In this document: positions 8,032 to 17,078 of the stretch, piece after piece
How the letters are laid out: every line of letters begins with the position of its first letter
Position numbering within the stretch: position 1 is the stretch's first letter
Assembly: GCA_963741135.1 (NCBI GenBank)
Contig: CAVUHC010000008.1
Coordinates: 1,736,001-1,800,000 of the forward strand
DNA from: Gp6-AA40 sp963741135
GTDB taxonomy: Bacteria > Acidobacteriota > Vicinamibacteria > Vicinamibacterales > UBA2999
DNA: 64,000 nt
Direction: 5' to 3'
The notes under the pieces: model-generated
What the model was told of the DNA's origin: nothing
The model's database searches: none
What the model saw: the letters and a program-made list of their open reading frames with translations, nothing else
Translations under genes and position numbers: made by a program

Positions 8032-9516
8032 GTGCCATCCTCGCCGGGCCGTGCGCCCCGAGATCTCCTCCGCGAACTTCCTGCCATCGATCGCCTGATT
8101 GCTTATCCACAGGCAGTGGCGCTCGTCGCGCGATTCAATCGCGATTATGTCGTCGACCACTGCCGGCATATCCTTGACGAGTTGCGGGATGCGATCAAGC
8201 AGGAACGCACGCTCGAGCCTGGCGCGCTCGACCCTGCGTCGATCCTCGGCCAAGTCGAGCAGCGCATCGGCTCGGCGGCCGAATCGGCCTTCCAGCGGGT
8301 CGTGAACGCGACCGGCACGGTGCTCCATACGAATCTCGGTCGCGCGGCGCTGGCGCGCGAAGCAGTGGACGCGGTCTGCCGTGCGGCGAGCCATCCCGTG
8401 ACGCTCGAATACGATCTCATTCGCGGCGATCGCGGGCGCCGCGAAGATGCGATCGAGGCGTTGCTGATCCATCTCACCGGTGCCGAAGCAGCTACGGTGG
8501 TCAATAACAACGCGGCGGCGGTCTTCCTGGCGCTCAACACGCTGGCCGGCGGCCGGGACGCCGTCGTGTCGCGCGGCGAGCTGGTCGAGATCGGCGGCGC
8601 CTTCCGCGTGCCTGACATCATGGTCAGCAGTGGAGCGGCGCTTAAGGAAGTCGGCACGACCAATCGCACGCACACCGTCGACTACGAGGAGGCGATCACC
8701 GAGCGTACCGGACTGATCCTCAAGGTCCACACCAGCAACTACCGGATCGTGGGTTTCGTCGCCGAGGTGACGCTCGCCGATCTCGTCGCTATCGGCCGGA
8801 CACATCGCATCCCTGTGATGGAAGACCTCGGCAGTGGTGCGCTCGTAGACCTCAGCCGGTACGGGTTGCCCAGAGAGCCGATGGTCTCGGACGCCGTCGC
8901 CACGGGCGCTGACGTGGTGACCTTCAGCGGCGACAAGGTGCTTGGAGGTCCGCAGGCGGGACTGATCGTCGGCTCCCGCGCCGCGATCGGCCGGATTCGA
9001 AGCAATCCGCTTCATCGTGCGCTGCGCTGCGGCAAGCTCACGCTCGCGGCGCTCGAGGCGACGCTGCGGCTCTATCGTGAATCGCCCGAGATCGTGCAGG
9101 CGATTCCCACGTTGAAAGCCTTCACCCGTCCGCTGGCCGACATCGAGCACACGGGACGGCAGGTGCTGCCCGCACTCGAGGCCGCACTTGGACCCGCATT
9201 CCGCATAACGCTGGAGGATTCGACCTCCCAGATGGGCAGCGGCGCGTTGCCCACCGACGAGATTCCGACGAAGGCAATCGCGATCGAACACGAGGGGATG
9301 GGAGCCGACCAGATCGCCGGTAAATTCAGGTCAGCCAAGCCGCCGATCATCGGCCGCATCAAGGACGACCGATTCCTGCTGGATGTAAGGACGATCTTCG
9401 ACCCCGACGACCTGGTGCCGAAGTGGACACCCACGGCCCATGGCCCGAAACCCAGACCCGACCCTAGCGTCCAAAGTCCGGAAGCCCAGAACCCGAGAGA
9501 ATGGCCTTCATCGTAG
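8032..9516 (+). CDS. selA: L-seryl-tRNA(Sec) selenium transferase
   Basis: A 494-residue PLP enzyme that converts seryl-tRNA-Sec to selenocysteyl-tRNA using selenophosphate. The N-terminus LRELPAIDRLIAYPQ matches the family tRNA-binding start, and the core has VTLEYDLIRGDRGRRE, NNNAAAVFLALNTLA, TNRTHTVDYEEAI and the PLP-lysine motif TFSGDKVLGGPQAG. Length is normal for the family. The start is GTG 8032; no strong ribosome site is visible but the next in-frame starts would cut the conserved N-terminus. The C-terminal 20 residues (after WTPTAHG) look non-conserved. The 3' end overlaps selB by 16 bases, indicating translational coupling. The tRNA-Sec gene is divergent immediately upstream. Confidence 0.96.
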   Translation: MPSSPGRAPRDLLRELPAIDRLIAYPQAVALVARFNRDYVVDHCRHILDELRDAIKQERTLEPGALDPASILGQVEQRIGSAAESAFQRVVNATGTVLHTNLGRAALAREAVDAVCRAASHPVTLEYDLIRGDRGRREDAIEALLIHLTGAEAATVVNNNAAAVFLALNTLAGGRDAVVSRGELVEIGGAFRVPDIMVSSGAALKEVGTTNRTHTVDYEEAITERTGLILKVHTSNYRIVGFVAEVTLADLVAIGRTHRIPVMEDLGSGALVDLSRYGLPREPMVSDAVATGADVVTFSGDKVLGGPQAGLIVGSRAAIGRIRSNPLHRALRCGKLTLAALEATLRLYRESPEIVQAIPTLKAFTRPLADIEHTGRQVLPALEAALGPAFRITLEDSTSQMGSGALPTDEIPTKAIAIEHEGMGADQIAGKFRSAKPPIIGRIKDDRFLLDVRTIFDPDDLVPKWTPTAHGPKPRPDPSVQSPEAQNPREWPSS

Positions 9517-11401
9517 GCACCGCCGGACACATCGACCACGGCAAGACGAGTCTCATCAAGGCGCTCACGGGCCAAGACACGGATCGCCTCAAGGAAGAGA
9601 AAGAGCGCGGCATCTCAATCGATCTGGGATTCGCCCATCTCGACCTTCCCGACGGCACGCGCGCCGGCATCGTGGACGTCCCGGGCCACGAGCGATTCAT
9701 CCGCAACATGCTGGCCGGTGCACACGGCATCGATCTCGTCCTCTTCACGGTCGCCGCAGATGATGGCGTGATGCCGCAGACCGAGGAGCACCTCGACATC
9801 CTGCACCTGCTCGATGTCACGCGGGGAATCTTCGTCATTACGAAGACGGACCTGGCCTCGGCCGCGAGGATTGCGGAGGTCGAGGAACAGATCCAGATCC
9901 TGACCTCGGGAACAAACCTCGAAGGCTCGCCGGTTGTCCCCTTCTCCTTCGTTACGGGCGAAGGGCTCGATCGCATCCGGTCGTTGATCGCGGACCAATT
10001 GCGGAGCGGTGTCAAGCATCCGCCAGGCGGGTATTTCAGGCTGCCGGTCGATCGCGTATTCGTGCTCCAGGGTCACGGCGTCGTGGTCACCGGCACTGCG
10101 CTGGCCGGAGAGGTCAGGGCCGGCGACCGACTGCGTTGCCAGCCGGGCGATCGCGTGTACCGCGTCAGGAGCGTGCAGGTTCACAACGATTCTGTTGATG
10201 TCGCCACGTGGGGCCAGCGGATCGCCCTGAACCTGAGCGGCGCCGAAAAGCCTCACATCGAGCGCGGTGACGTGATGTGCGATGAGCGAATGTCGCTGAC
10301 GTCGGATCGGTTCGACGCGCGGCTCGAGGTACGGCCCTCGGCCGCGCCCGGCATCAAGAACCACCAGCGCGTCAGAGTGCATCTGGGGACGGCCGAACGC
10401 ATGGCCAAGGTGATCGTGCTTGGTTCCAAAGGTCTCGCAAAACCGGAGCAACCGGCGTTCTGCCAAGTGGTCCTCGCCGGGCGCTCCTCACGCGGCGCGG
10501 CGATCATTTCATCGTGCGCGACGAGACAGCGCAGCGGACGCTCGCTGGCGGGAGAGTGCTGCACCCATGGCCAAAGACGCACCGGCGCCGCGAACCAGGT
10601 TTGGACGCGCGGCTTCAGACGCTCGAAGGCAACGATCTCGCAGCGCTCGTCCAGCTGTTCCTCGACGAGCACGACGACTTTGCTGTGCCGCTCGAAGCAC
10701 TCAGCCAGTTTCTGAACATACGCGCGGAGGAGCTTGCCGGACAGGTGGCGCGGGCGGGCGGCGTCAGGACCGTCGACCTCGAGGGCGAGCAGCTCTATAC
10801 GACGCACGAACGGTGGAACCGGCTCGCCGCCTCGGTGCGGGCCGAATTGAACGCATTCCACGATGCCAACCGCCTTGCGGCGGGGCGCGACATGGAGGAG
10901 CTGCGCGACAAGCTCCCCGAGCACCTTCCGTCCAGGCTGTTCCGGGCGATCATCGACGAGCTCGCGCGCGACGCCATCATCGCTCGCGACGGCAGCCTGG
11001 TGCGACTTCCGGCGCATCACGTGGCAATGCGGCCGGACGAGTCGCGGCTCATCGAGCAGGTCACGCGCCTGCTGGCGGCCACGCCGATGGCGCCGCCCGA
11101 CCTCGGCGAGCTGGAAAGACAGCTCGGGATAACCAGGACAAAGCTCGGCGACCTGTTGCGGGCCGTCGAGCGTACAGGCGCGGTCGTCCGGGTCTCGAAC
11201 GATCTCTATTTCCTGAAAGAACCTCTCGACGAGGTCGCGCGAACAATGCATGATGAGTTCTCCGGCAATGTGGACATCACGCCGGCGATGTTCCGCGATC
11301 GCTTCAAGACCACGCGCAAGTACACGATCCCGCTGCTGGGATATTTCGATCGTGAGGGTGTGACGATGAGGATCGGCGACGTGCGCCGCGTGAGATCGTG
11401 A
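9501..11401 (+). CDS. selB: Selenocysteine-specific translation elongation factor, one frameshift
   Basis: A GTPase that delivers Sec-tRNA to UGA codons with a SECIS hairpin. The G domain has GHIDHGKTS (G1), DVPGHERF (G3) and TKTD (G4), followed by EF-Tu-like domains 2 and 3 and the C-terminal winged-helix repeats that bind SECIS RNA (LERQLGITRTKLGDLLRAVE, DITPAMFRDRFKTTRKY). The reading frame changes near 10475: frame 3 ends its homology at AFCQVVLAG and frame 2 resumes (RDETAQRTLAGGRVLHPWP). Domain order is complete, so one base error is more likely than loss of function, since selA and selD beside it are intact. The stop overlaps selD (GTGA). Confidence 0.93.
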
Positions 11402-12462
11402 GGGTCTCAACGCGCAAGACGGTGACGTCGGTTGGACTGACGCAGCAGGTCGCCGCCGCCGGCTGCGCAGCAAAGCTCGGCGCGGGTGACCTGGCGCAGA
11501 TACTCCTGACGATTCCGCCGTTCCACCATCCCGATCTGATTGTCGGCACCGACACCTCGGACGATGCAGGGGTGTTCAGGCTGCGTCCGGATCTGGCGAT
11601 CGTCAACACGGTGGATTTCTTCACGCCGATCGTCGACGACCCCTATACGTTCGGCCAAATTGCGGCGGCCAATGCGCTGAGCGACGTCTATGCGATGGGC
11701 GGCGACCCGGTCACCGCGATGAACATCGTCGGGTTTCCCAAGGGGAAGCTCGACCTCGAGGTTCTCGGAGACGTCATCCGTGGAGGAGCCGAACGCGCGA
11801 GGGAAGCCGGCGCCGTCGTCCTGGGCGGGCACAGCATCATCGATCCGGAGTTGAAATACGGCATGGCGGTCACAGGGGTGATTCATCCGGACCGCGTCAT
11901 TCGTAACGTTGGCGTGCGGGCAGGAGACGCGCTCATCCTGACCAAGCCGCTCGGCACCGGCATTATCAGCACGGCGCTCAAGCGGCACAAGGCATCGAAG
12001 AAGAGCATGAACGCGGCGGTCGCCTCGATGATTGCCCTCAACAAGACAGCGTCGGCCATCATGAGGACATGTTCCGTCCACGCCTGCTCCGATGTCACGG
12101 GATTCGGCATCCTCGGACACGCGCTGGAGATGGCGATGGGCAGCCGCGTGACGATCGTGATCGAATCGGCCCGGCTGCCGCTGCTCCCGGGCGCCAAGCG
12201 GCTGGCGGAGCAAGGCATGGTCACCGGCGGCTGCCGGCGGAACCAGGAGTATCAGAAGGACAAGACGTCGATCGACCCAAAGGTGAAGATCGGCCTGCGG
12301 GAAATCGCCCTCGATCCGCAGACGTCTGGCGGCCTCCTCATCGCGATCGCCCAGGCTGACGCGGCCGCTCTCGTGGGGCGGTTACAGGATGCAGGAATCG
12401 AGGCCGCGACCGTCGTCGGACACGCAACCGCCCCGCAGGAAGTGTTCGTCAGGCTCGTCTGA
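11398..12462 (+). CDS. selD: Selenide, water dikinase
   Basis: A 354-residue ATP-dependent enzyme making selenophosphate, the selenium donor for SelA. The glycine-rich N-terminus has the active-site motif AAGCAAKLGAG with cysteine where some SelD proteins carry selenocysteine. ATP-binding AIRS-family motifs follow (GTDTSDDAGVF, VDFFTPIVDDPYTFGQIAAANALSD, YAMGGDPVTAMNI, DVTGFGILGHALEM, LDPQTSGGLL). Length is typical. The GTG start at 11398 overlaps the selB stop, so selA-selB-selD look like one coupled operon. Intact, with no frame changes. Confidence 0.97.
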   Translation: MRVSTRKTVTSVGLTQQVAAAGCAAKLGAGDLAQILLTIPPFHHPDLIVGTDTSDDAGVFRLRPDLAIVNTVDFFTPIVDDPYTFGQIAAANALSDVYAMGGDPVTAMNIVGFPKGKLDLEVLGDVIRGGAERAREAGAVVLGGHSIIDPELKYGMAVTGVIHPDRVIRNVGVRAGDALILTKPLGTGIISTALKRHKASKKSMNAAVASMIALNKTASAIMRTCSVHACSDVTGFGILGHALEMAMGSRVTIVIESARLPLLPGAKRLAEQGMVTGGCRRNQEYQKDKTSIDPKVKIGLREIALDPQTSGGLLIAIAQADAAALVGRLQDAGIEAATVVGHATAPQEVFVRLV

Positions 12463-12628
12463 TCGTCGCTACCGGAGGATCGCGCCGACGTCGAGCACGG
12501 CGATCAGACGGCGATTGAAAGCAGCGCTATCATGCCGGAACCCGCCCAAACGTTGACGCGCCTGTGAGGGGAATTGTGGATCTCGGCCGACCGTGAGAGC
12601 CCCTGAACAGCAGGCGATCGTGACCGGG

Positions 12629-14185
12629 ATGAATTCGTACGACGAGGTTCCGTACGACAACCTCGCCTTTGCCCAGACCCACCCGGACCGCCTGGCGACC
12701 ATGGCGCGCATGTTCGGGCTCGCGCCTCCGCCGATTGCGACCTGCCGCGTGCTCGAGCTCGGTTGCGCCAGCGGCGGCAATCTCATCCCGATGGCGTTCA
12801 ATCTCCCGGCGCCGAGTTCGTCGGCGTCGATCTGTCGCGACGGCAGATCGAACGCGGTCACGAGACCATCAGCGCCGTGGGAATCACCAACGTCACCCTC
12901 AAGCACGCGTCGATCCTGGACGTCAGACGCAGAGTGGGGCGAATTCGACTACATCATCTGTCACGGCGTGTTCTCGTGGGTGGAGCCGCACGTTCAGGAC
13001 AAGATTCTGCGCATTGCCAACGAGAATCTGTCGCCGAACGGCGTCGCGTACATCAGCTACAACACCTATCCCGGCTGGCACATGCGCGAGATGGTCCGGC
13101 ACATGATGCGGTATCACGCCGGGCGGTTCGACGAGCCGAAGGAGCAGATCGAGCAGGCGCGCGCGCTGCTCGACGTTCCTGGCGTCGGCCGTCGCATGAC
13201 ACGGAGCCCTACGGCCAGCTGCTGACTCGCGAGGTCGAGCGACTGAGCCAGGCGACCGACTCGTATCTCTATCACGAGCATCTCGAGCAGACGAACTCGC
13301 CGATCTACTTTCACCAGTTCATCGAGCGGGCGGAGCGGGCGGGCCTGCAGTACCTGGCCGAGGCGGACGTGAGCGACATGCTCTCGTCGCGTTCCCCGCG
13401 ACCGGTGGCGGAGACGCTCGAGCGGATCAGCCCCGACATCCTGCACCTCGAGCAGTACATGGACTTCGTGCGGAACCGGCTGTTCCGCCAGACGCTGCTC
13501 TGCCACAAGGGGCTGCGTCCGAAGCGCGCGCTGAGTCCGGCTTTGCTGCACGGGCTGATGCTGTCGTGCCGGGCGGTGACGGAGCCTGCGCCGCCCGATC
13601 TCACGCCTATGACGCCGGTGGTTTTCAGGAAAGGTCAGCAGCGCGCGGAGGTCGCGTTGCCGGCCTCGAAGGCGGCGCTTTCGCTGTTGATGGAGGCGTG
13701 GCCGCGTGCGATCGACGTCGACGAGCTGTGCACGCTGGCGCTCGAGCGTGCCGCGCCGTTCCTGTCGGAGACGTCCGTCGGACGAGGCGCGCGGCGCGAT
13801 GATGTCGGACCTCTTCGCGGGCGTCGTGCACGGCATGATCCGTCTTCACACGCAGCAGCTGTCGTGCACGAACCGGCCTTCAGACACGCCGCGCGCGCAC
13901 CCGTTGGCGGCGTATCAGGCGCAGACCGGCAGCGTCGTCGTCAACGCGCACCACGAGATGTACAGGCTCGAGCCACTGGGTATCGAGGTCCTGAAGCTGG
14001 CGAACGGCGAGCGGAGTCGCAGTCAGATACTGGCCGCGCTGATCGAGCAGCACGGCGACGGCCACCTCGTCATGGAGGAGAACGGCGAGCGCATCACGTC
14101 GCAGGACACCGCGCCGGCGATCCTGACTGAGCGTCTGGAACGGGCGCTCACGAGCCTGGCGCGCAGCGCGGTGCTCATCGAGTAG
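12629..14185 (+). CDS. SAM-dependent methyltransferase with regulatory domain, several frameshifts
   Basis: From ATG 12629 (NSYDEVPYDNLAFAQTHPDR) the protein carries motif I VLELGCASGGNLIP, then continues through frame changes near 12805, 12920, 13195 and 13790. Reassembled, it shows AEFVGVDLSRRQIERGHE, FDYIICHGVFSW, NGVAYISYNTYPGWHMREM, YLYHEHLEQTNSPIYFHQF and an EQYMDFVRNRLFRQTLLCH block, the pattern of class I methyltransferases fused to the methyltransferase regulatory domain (PF10119 type), followed by a C-terminal helical domain ending SLARSAVLIE. About 518 residues. The substrate is unknown. A truncated paralogue lies at 3369. It starts 166 bases after selD on the same strand. Confidence 0.78.
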
Positions 14186-14255
14186 CGTCGCTGCTCGTGT
14201 GGAACGGGCTCTTGCAAGGCTGGGCGCAGCGAGAGGTGCAGTGACTCCTCGAGGA

Positions 14256-14969
14256 TTACCGACTGCAGGACTCGCGACTGACGCGAGCGAGCAATCTGCA
14301 TCGTTCTACGTTCGAGACGCTGCGCCAGTCTAACGCGTCTGCTGCGACGGCAAAGGTCTCCAGGTCGAGGCCGGCCTCGCTGACCTCCATTCCCACAGGA
14401 ATGGACCGGCGCAGTCTCCAGTTTGCGAGCGCACGACCCGCAACGACGACGACGGGAGCTAGAACGGCGCCAGCCATCGGCGTCAACGTAGCGGCCACCG
14501 CTCCGGCGGCGAGCGACAGAACCGCTGTGGCGAGAGCAGCCGCAACTGCCGTGCTTTGGTACGCCTGGTGCAGGTCGATGCCTCGCACGACTGCCGCCAA
14601 CGATCTCCGCGTGGCGACGGAGGCAGCCGCAGCCCCTGGAAATCGAGTGAGCGTCTGAAGGGCGTCCAGCATCCGCATGACGGTGTGGGTAGGCAGGCCG
14701 CGGACAGCGGTCACCATCTGTCCCAATTTCGCGAGATCGACGCCGCCCTCGGCCCACAGCCCAAGGATTTGCCGCCGCCATTCAATCACGAGCCACGTAT
14801 CCACTGCGACGAATGTCGCGCAGAGGGGCAGCACCACGAGAGCGGCTACCAGCGGCCGCCAGGACCAGGCACCGAGCGCCCAGAGCATCGGACCGACTAC
14901 CGTCACGACTATCCCGATCACGAGGTTTCGATATGTCCGAGCCCGCAAGTGGATCGTTCGTAATGTCAC
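14256..14969 (-). CDS. Membrane protein of unknown function
   Basis: A 237-residue protein from a GTG at 14969 (VTLRTIHLRARTYRN). The start is chosen because the sequence upstream, although open to 15557, is Arg/Pro-rich and not protein-like. Two N-terminal membrane helices (NLVIGIVVTVVGPMLWALGA and PLVAALVVLPLCATFVAVD), a soluble helical part, and two Ala/Val-rich helices (AVAAALATAVLSLAAGAVAA and MAGAVLAPVVVVAGRAL) are visible. I do not recognise the family. It faces the methyltransferase gene tail-to-tail, 70 bases away. Confidence 0.5.
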   Translation of the reverse strand: MTLRTIHLRARTYRNLVIGIVVTVVGPMLWALGAWSWRPLVAALVVLPLCATFVAVDTWLVIEWRRQILGLWAEGGVDLAKLGQMVTAVRGLPTHTVMRMLDALQTLTRFPGAAAASVATRRSLAAVVRGIDLHQAYQSTAVAAALATAVLSLAAGAVAATLTPMAGAVLAPVVVVAGRALANWRLRRSIPVGMEVSEAGLDLETFAVAADALDWRSVSNVERCRLLARVSRESCSR

Positions 14970-15565
14970 GTCGCGTGCCTGCTGGTGATCGTCCGTTTGC
15001 GCCGGCCCGCGAGCGGCGATTCCAGGTCGGGTGCTGTCTGCTGACCACCTACATCTCCTCGGCGACGTTGGCGCTGAGCCCGTTACATGTCGGGCGGCGT
15101 CCGTATCGGCGCGCTGACGGCCAGCCCCGACGTGTACGCACGTCGGCGCGGCGTTCGCCAGAATCGTTAGCGCCCCTACTCGGCGGCGTCCGGATGTTGG
15201 TGAGACATTGCGTCCGATACAACGGGCCTTTCGGCGCCAGGACACACACTCACCGCAGCGTGCTGTAAGAAGTGCGGGCATCGCCCAGCCGGGCCGGCTC
15301 CCATTGATCGAGACGTTCATCATCGAGCGCCGGCGTAGGCCAAAGGCACTCGGTCGAACTGCGGGTGCAAGGAGTGCCATCTCGGCTCGGCCTATTACCT
15401 CATCCATCACACTCGACGCATGCCTCATCGGCATGGTCGTCGCGACTTCGACGGCTACCGGTGCAGGACTCGAGGGTCTGCCGTCCGACCAATTCGTTAT
15501 TCGTGTGCCACTATAGGTACGAGCGAAATAAATCGCGAGGCACATTGTCTTGGCCAAGGGACGGC
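14970..15565. other. Intergenic region, nothing recognised
   Basis: About 600 bases upstream of the membrane protein gene and downstream of the DUF4304-like gene. It contains open frames on both strands, but they are Arg/Pro/Ser-rich and lack start signals or motifs. It could hold the promoter of the membrane protein and a terminator for the Rhs operon; I cannot place either. Confidence 0.3.
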
Positions 15566-16378
15566 TCAGGCGGTTGCTAGAGTAAAAGAGTGTCGTCGTG
15601 CCGGCGGCACTGGTACCTGTCGCTCACACTCCGACGGCAGTCGATAGCCGGTTCGTTGGAGCACCTGCGCAATCTCTTTCCGCCCGATTCGTACTGAAAC
15701 CGCCGGTGGCACGGCGTGCGCCTCAACTTGTGGGCGAGTCTCTCTTTCCTCTTCCAGCACCTTGAGCAGGTTTTCGTACGTGTCAGCGTACGTGCCCTGG
15801 CCGTAGGTGGCCAGACCTGTCCTGTAGTACGCGACGATGGCAGGGAGGTTGGGATTGCCGGCCAGCTTTGCCGCGATCGTCGCATACATGGCCCGATCGA
15901 AATAGTCGCCCATGTACAACCTGCGCGCCATGTCTTCGGGGTTGCCGAAGAGCGCGTTTATTGCCTCGATCGACGAGCACTTGACGAAAAAAGGCAACGC
16001 GACGTCGTTGAAGCTAGTCGCAAGCTTTTCGGCAGCTGGCTTGATGTCTTCCTCACTCCTTAACAGACATTCATACTTCTTCTCATCGCCATACACACGA
16101 AAAATCGAAAACGCGATTGCAGTATGCTTCTTCTGCTCCGTCGACTTGATGCCCGTGACCTGCCCGTAAATGCGATCCAACGTGTCAGAGCGAACGTATA
16201 TTGCCGGCTGGATGCTGAACCCTTCTCTCGCAGTGTAGAACTGGAGCCCGAAGTAGTGCGTGATGTCATTTCGCTTGTTCACGTACCACATCATCGCCTT
16301 CTCCAGCTTGAACCCCTGCTTCGCGAAGGAGGGCTCCAGCTCCGACATCAGCATGGTTTTGAGATTCGGTGCTTTCAT
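15566..16378 (-). CDS. DUF4304-like protein, candidate immunity gene
   Basis: A 270-residue cytoplasmic protein starting at ATG 16378 (MKAPNLKTMLMSELEPSFAK), with GGAGCC about 10 bases upstream; the longer ORF start at 16459 is rejected because its prefix is not protein-like. The first 120 residues (LEPSFAKQGFKLEKAMMWYV, THYFGLQFYTAREGFSIQP) resemble DUF4304, a family often found next to polymorphic toxins. A helical second half (EDMARRLYMGDYFDRAMYAT) follows. It is the last gene of the leftward Rhs operon, a usual place for immunity genes. Family assignment is by pattern and is tentative. Confidence 0.6.
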   Translation of the reverse strand: MKAPNLKTMLMSELEPSFAKQGFKLEKAMMWYVNKRNDITHYFGLQFYTAREGFSIQPAIYVRSDTLDRIYGQVTGIKSTEQKKHTAIAFSIFRVYGDEKKYECLLRSEEDIKPAAEKLATSFNDVALPFFVKCSSIEAINALFGNPEDMARRLYMGDYFDRAMYATIAAKLAGNPNLPAIVAYYRTGLATYGQGTYADTYENLLKVLEEERETRPQVEAHAVPPAVSVRIGRKEIAQVLQRTGYRLPSECERQVPVPPARRHSFTLATA

Positions 16379-16455
16379 GAAATGGCTCCTGTGGCTCCTG
16401 CAAAAGGGCATGCGGCCGCGTCCGGCGGCGATCGCTAAAAGGTGGCAGCAAACGC

Positions 16456-16851
16456 TCACCCGGCGAGAGACAGCGCCACGCCGTGCTCCACTGAAAGGCG
16501 TGCTCCCTCGTACAGCAATAGCCAGGCTGGCCGCTCGTCTTCAGCCAGGCTGCCGTCATCCTCCTCGCTTAAGGGCTCGTAGTCGTTGATGCGTTGGGCA
16601 ACTTCCGCCGACAATTCGTCGCTGTCGAGCGGGATGCTCAACGACGGTGCCATTGCGCGCAGTTCCCGCCGCAACGCCGGAGTTGAACCCACCCAGATCC
16701 GAACCTGTGAGCCGTCGATGACCTCTGTATAATCGGTCGGGAGCGGCGCGTCGAAATCCATCGGTACGAACGAGACGCGATATGGGTTCGAAGCGATCAG
16801 TTGCAACTGCACGGCTCCATGGTGCGTTGCGCCAATCTGTGCCACGTACAT
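16456..16851 (-). CDS. Small acidic protein downstream of Rhs toxin, candidate immunity protein
   Basis: About 131 residues, from ATG 16851 (MYVAQIGATHHGAVQLQL) or the adjacent TTG 16854. The protein is acidic (LDSDELSAEVAQRINDYEPL, SEEDDGSLAEDE), soluble and lacks a signal. Acidic small proteins directly after an Rhs toxin tip are typical inhibitors of nuclease toxins, but no family is recognised. It lies 78 bases before the DUF4304-like gene and 14 bases after the preceding small ORF. Confidence 0.5.
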   Translation of the reverse strand: MYVAQIGATHHGAVQLQLIASNPYRVSFVPMDFDAPLPTDYTEVIDGSQVRIWVGSTPALRRELRAMAPSLSIPLDSDELSAEVAQRINDYEPLSEEDDGSLAEDERPAWLLLYEGARLSVEHGVALSLAG

Positions 16852-16864
16852 CAAACTACCTGCG

Positions 16865-17054
16865 CTATGGTTGTCGAGGGCTGAACGGCCCGAATCGACC
16901 TTGAACGTAGACGTTCGGCGAGGTCACCGGATCCTGGTACGGGTAACGCCGCGTCGCGGAGAGCACGGCTTATCGCCTCGAGATAAGCCTGTGCGTAATT
17001 CTGCGCCTGCTCGGTGTAAGCGGCTCGAATCCCCATGAATGCACCGACGGACAT
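16865..17054 (-). CDS. Small protein immediately downstream of the Rhs gene
   Basis: Starts at ATG 17054 (MSVGAFMGIRAAYTEQAQNY). In the original frame the ORF runs to 16851, but its second half is poor; shifting frame near 16950 gives PYQDPVTSPNVYVQGRFGPF and a stop at 16865-16867, which reads much more like protein. The product would be about 63 residues, beginning only 24 bases after the Rhs stop. Together with the next gene it could be the immunity or an adaptor. Family unknown. Confidence 0.45.
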
Positions 17055-17078
17055 CGAGTCTCCTCCAGATTATTCTCA

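Noticed and set aside
7918..9291. A 457-residue minus-strand frame opposite selA, running through tRNA-Sec
   Set aside because: Overlaps the tRNA gene and mirrors selA; composition typical of an antisense frame.
10253..11473. A 406-residue minus-strand frame opposite selB
   Set aside because: Mirror of selB with no recognisable domain.
12629..14185. In-frame UGA in the methyltransferase as a selenocysteine codon near the sel genes
   Set aside because: The breaks are frame changes, not single stops within a continuing frame, and no downstream SECIS-like hairpin was apparent.
14970..15557. N-terminal extension of the membrane protein gene
   Set aside because: The open frame continues, but its residues are Arg/Pro-rich, lack hydrophobic structure and contain no signal; a GTG at 14969 begins the protein-like part.
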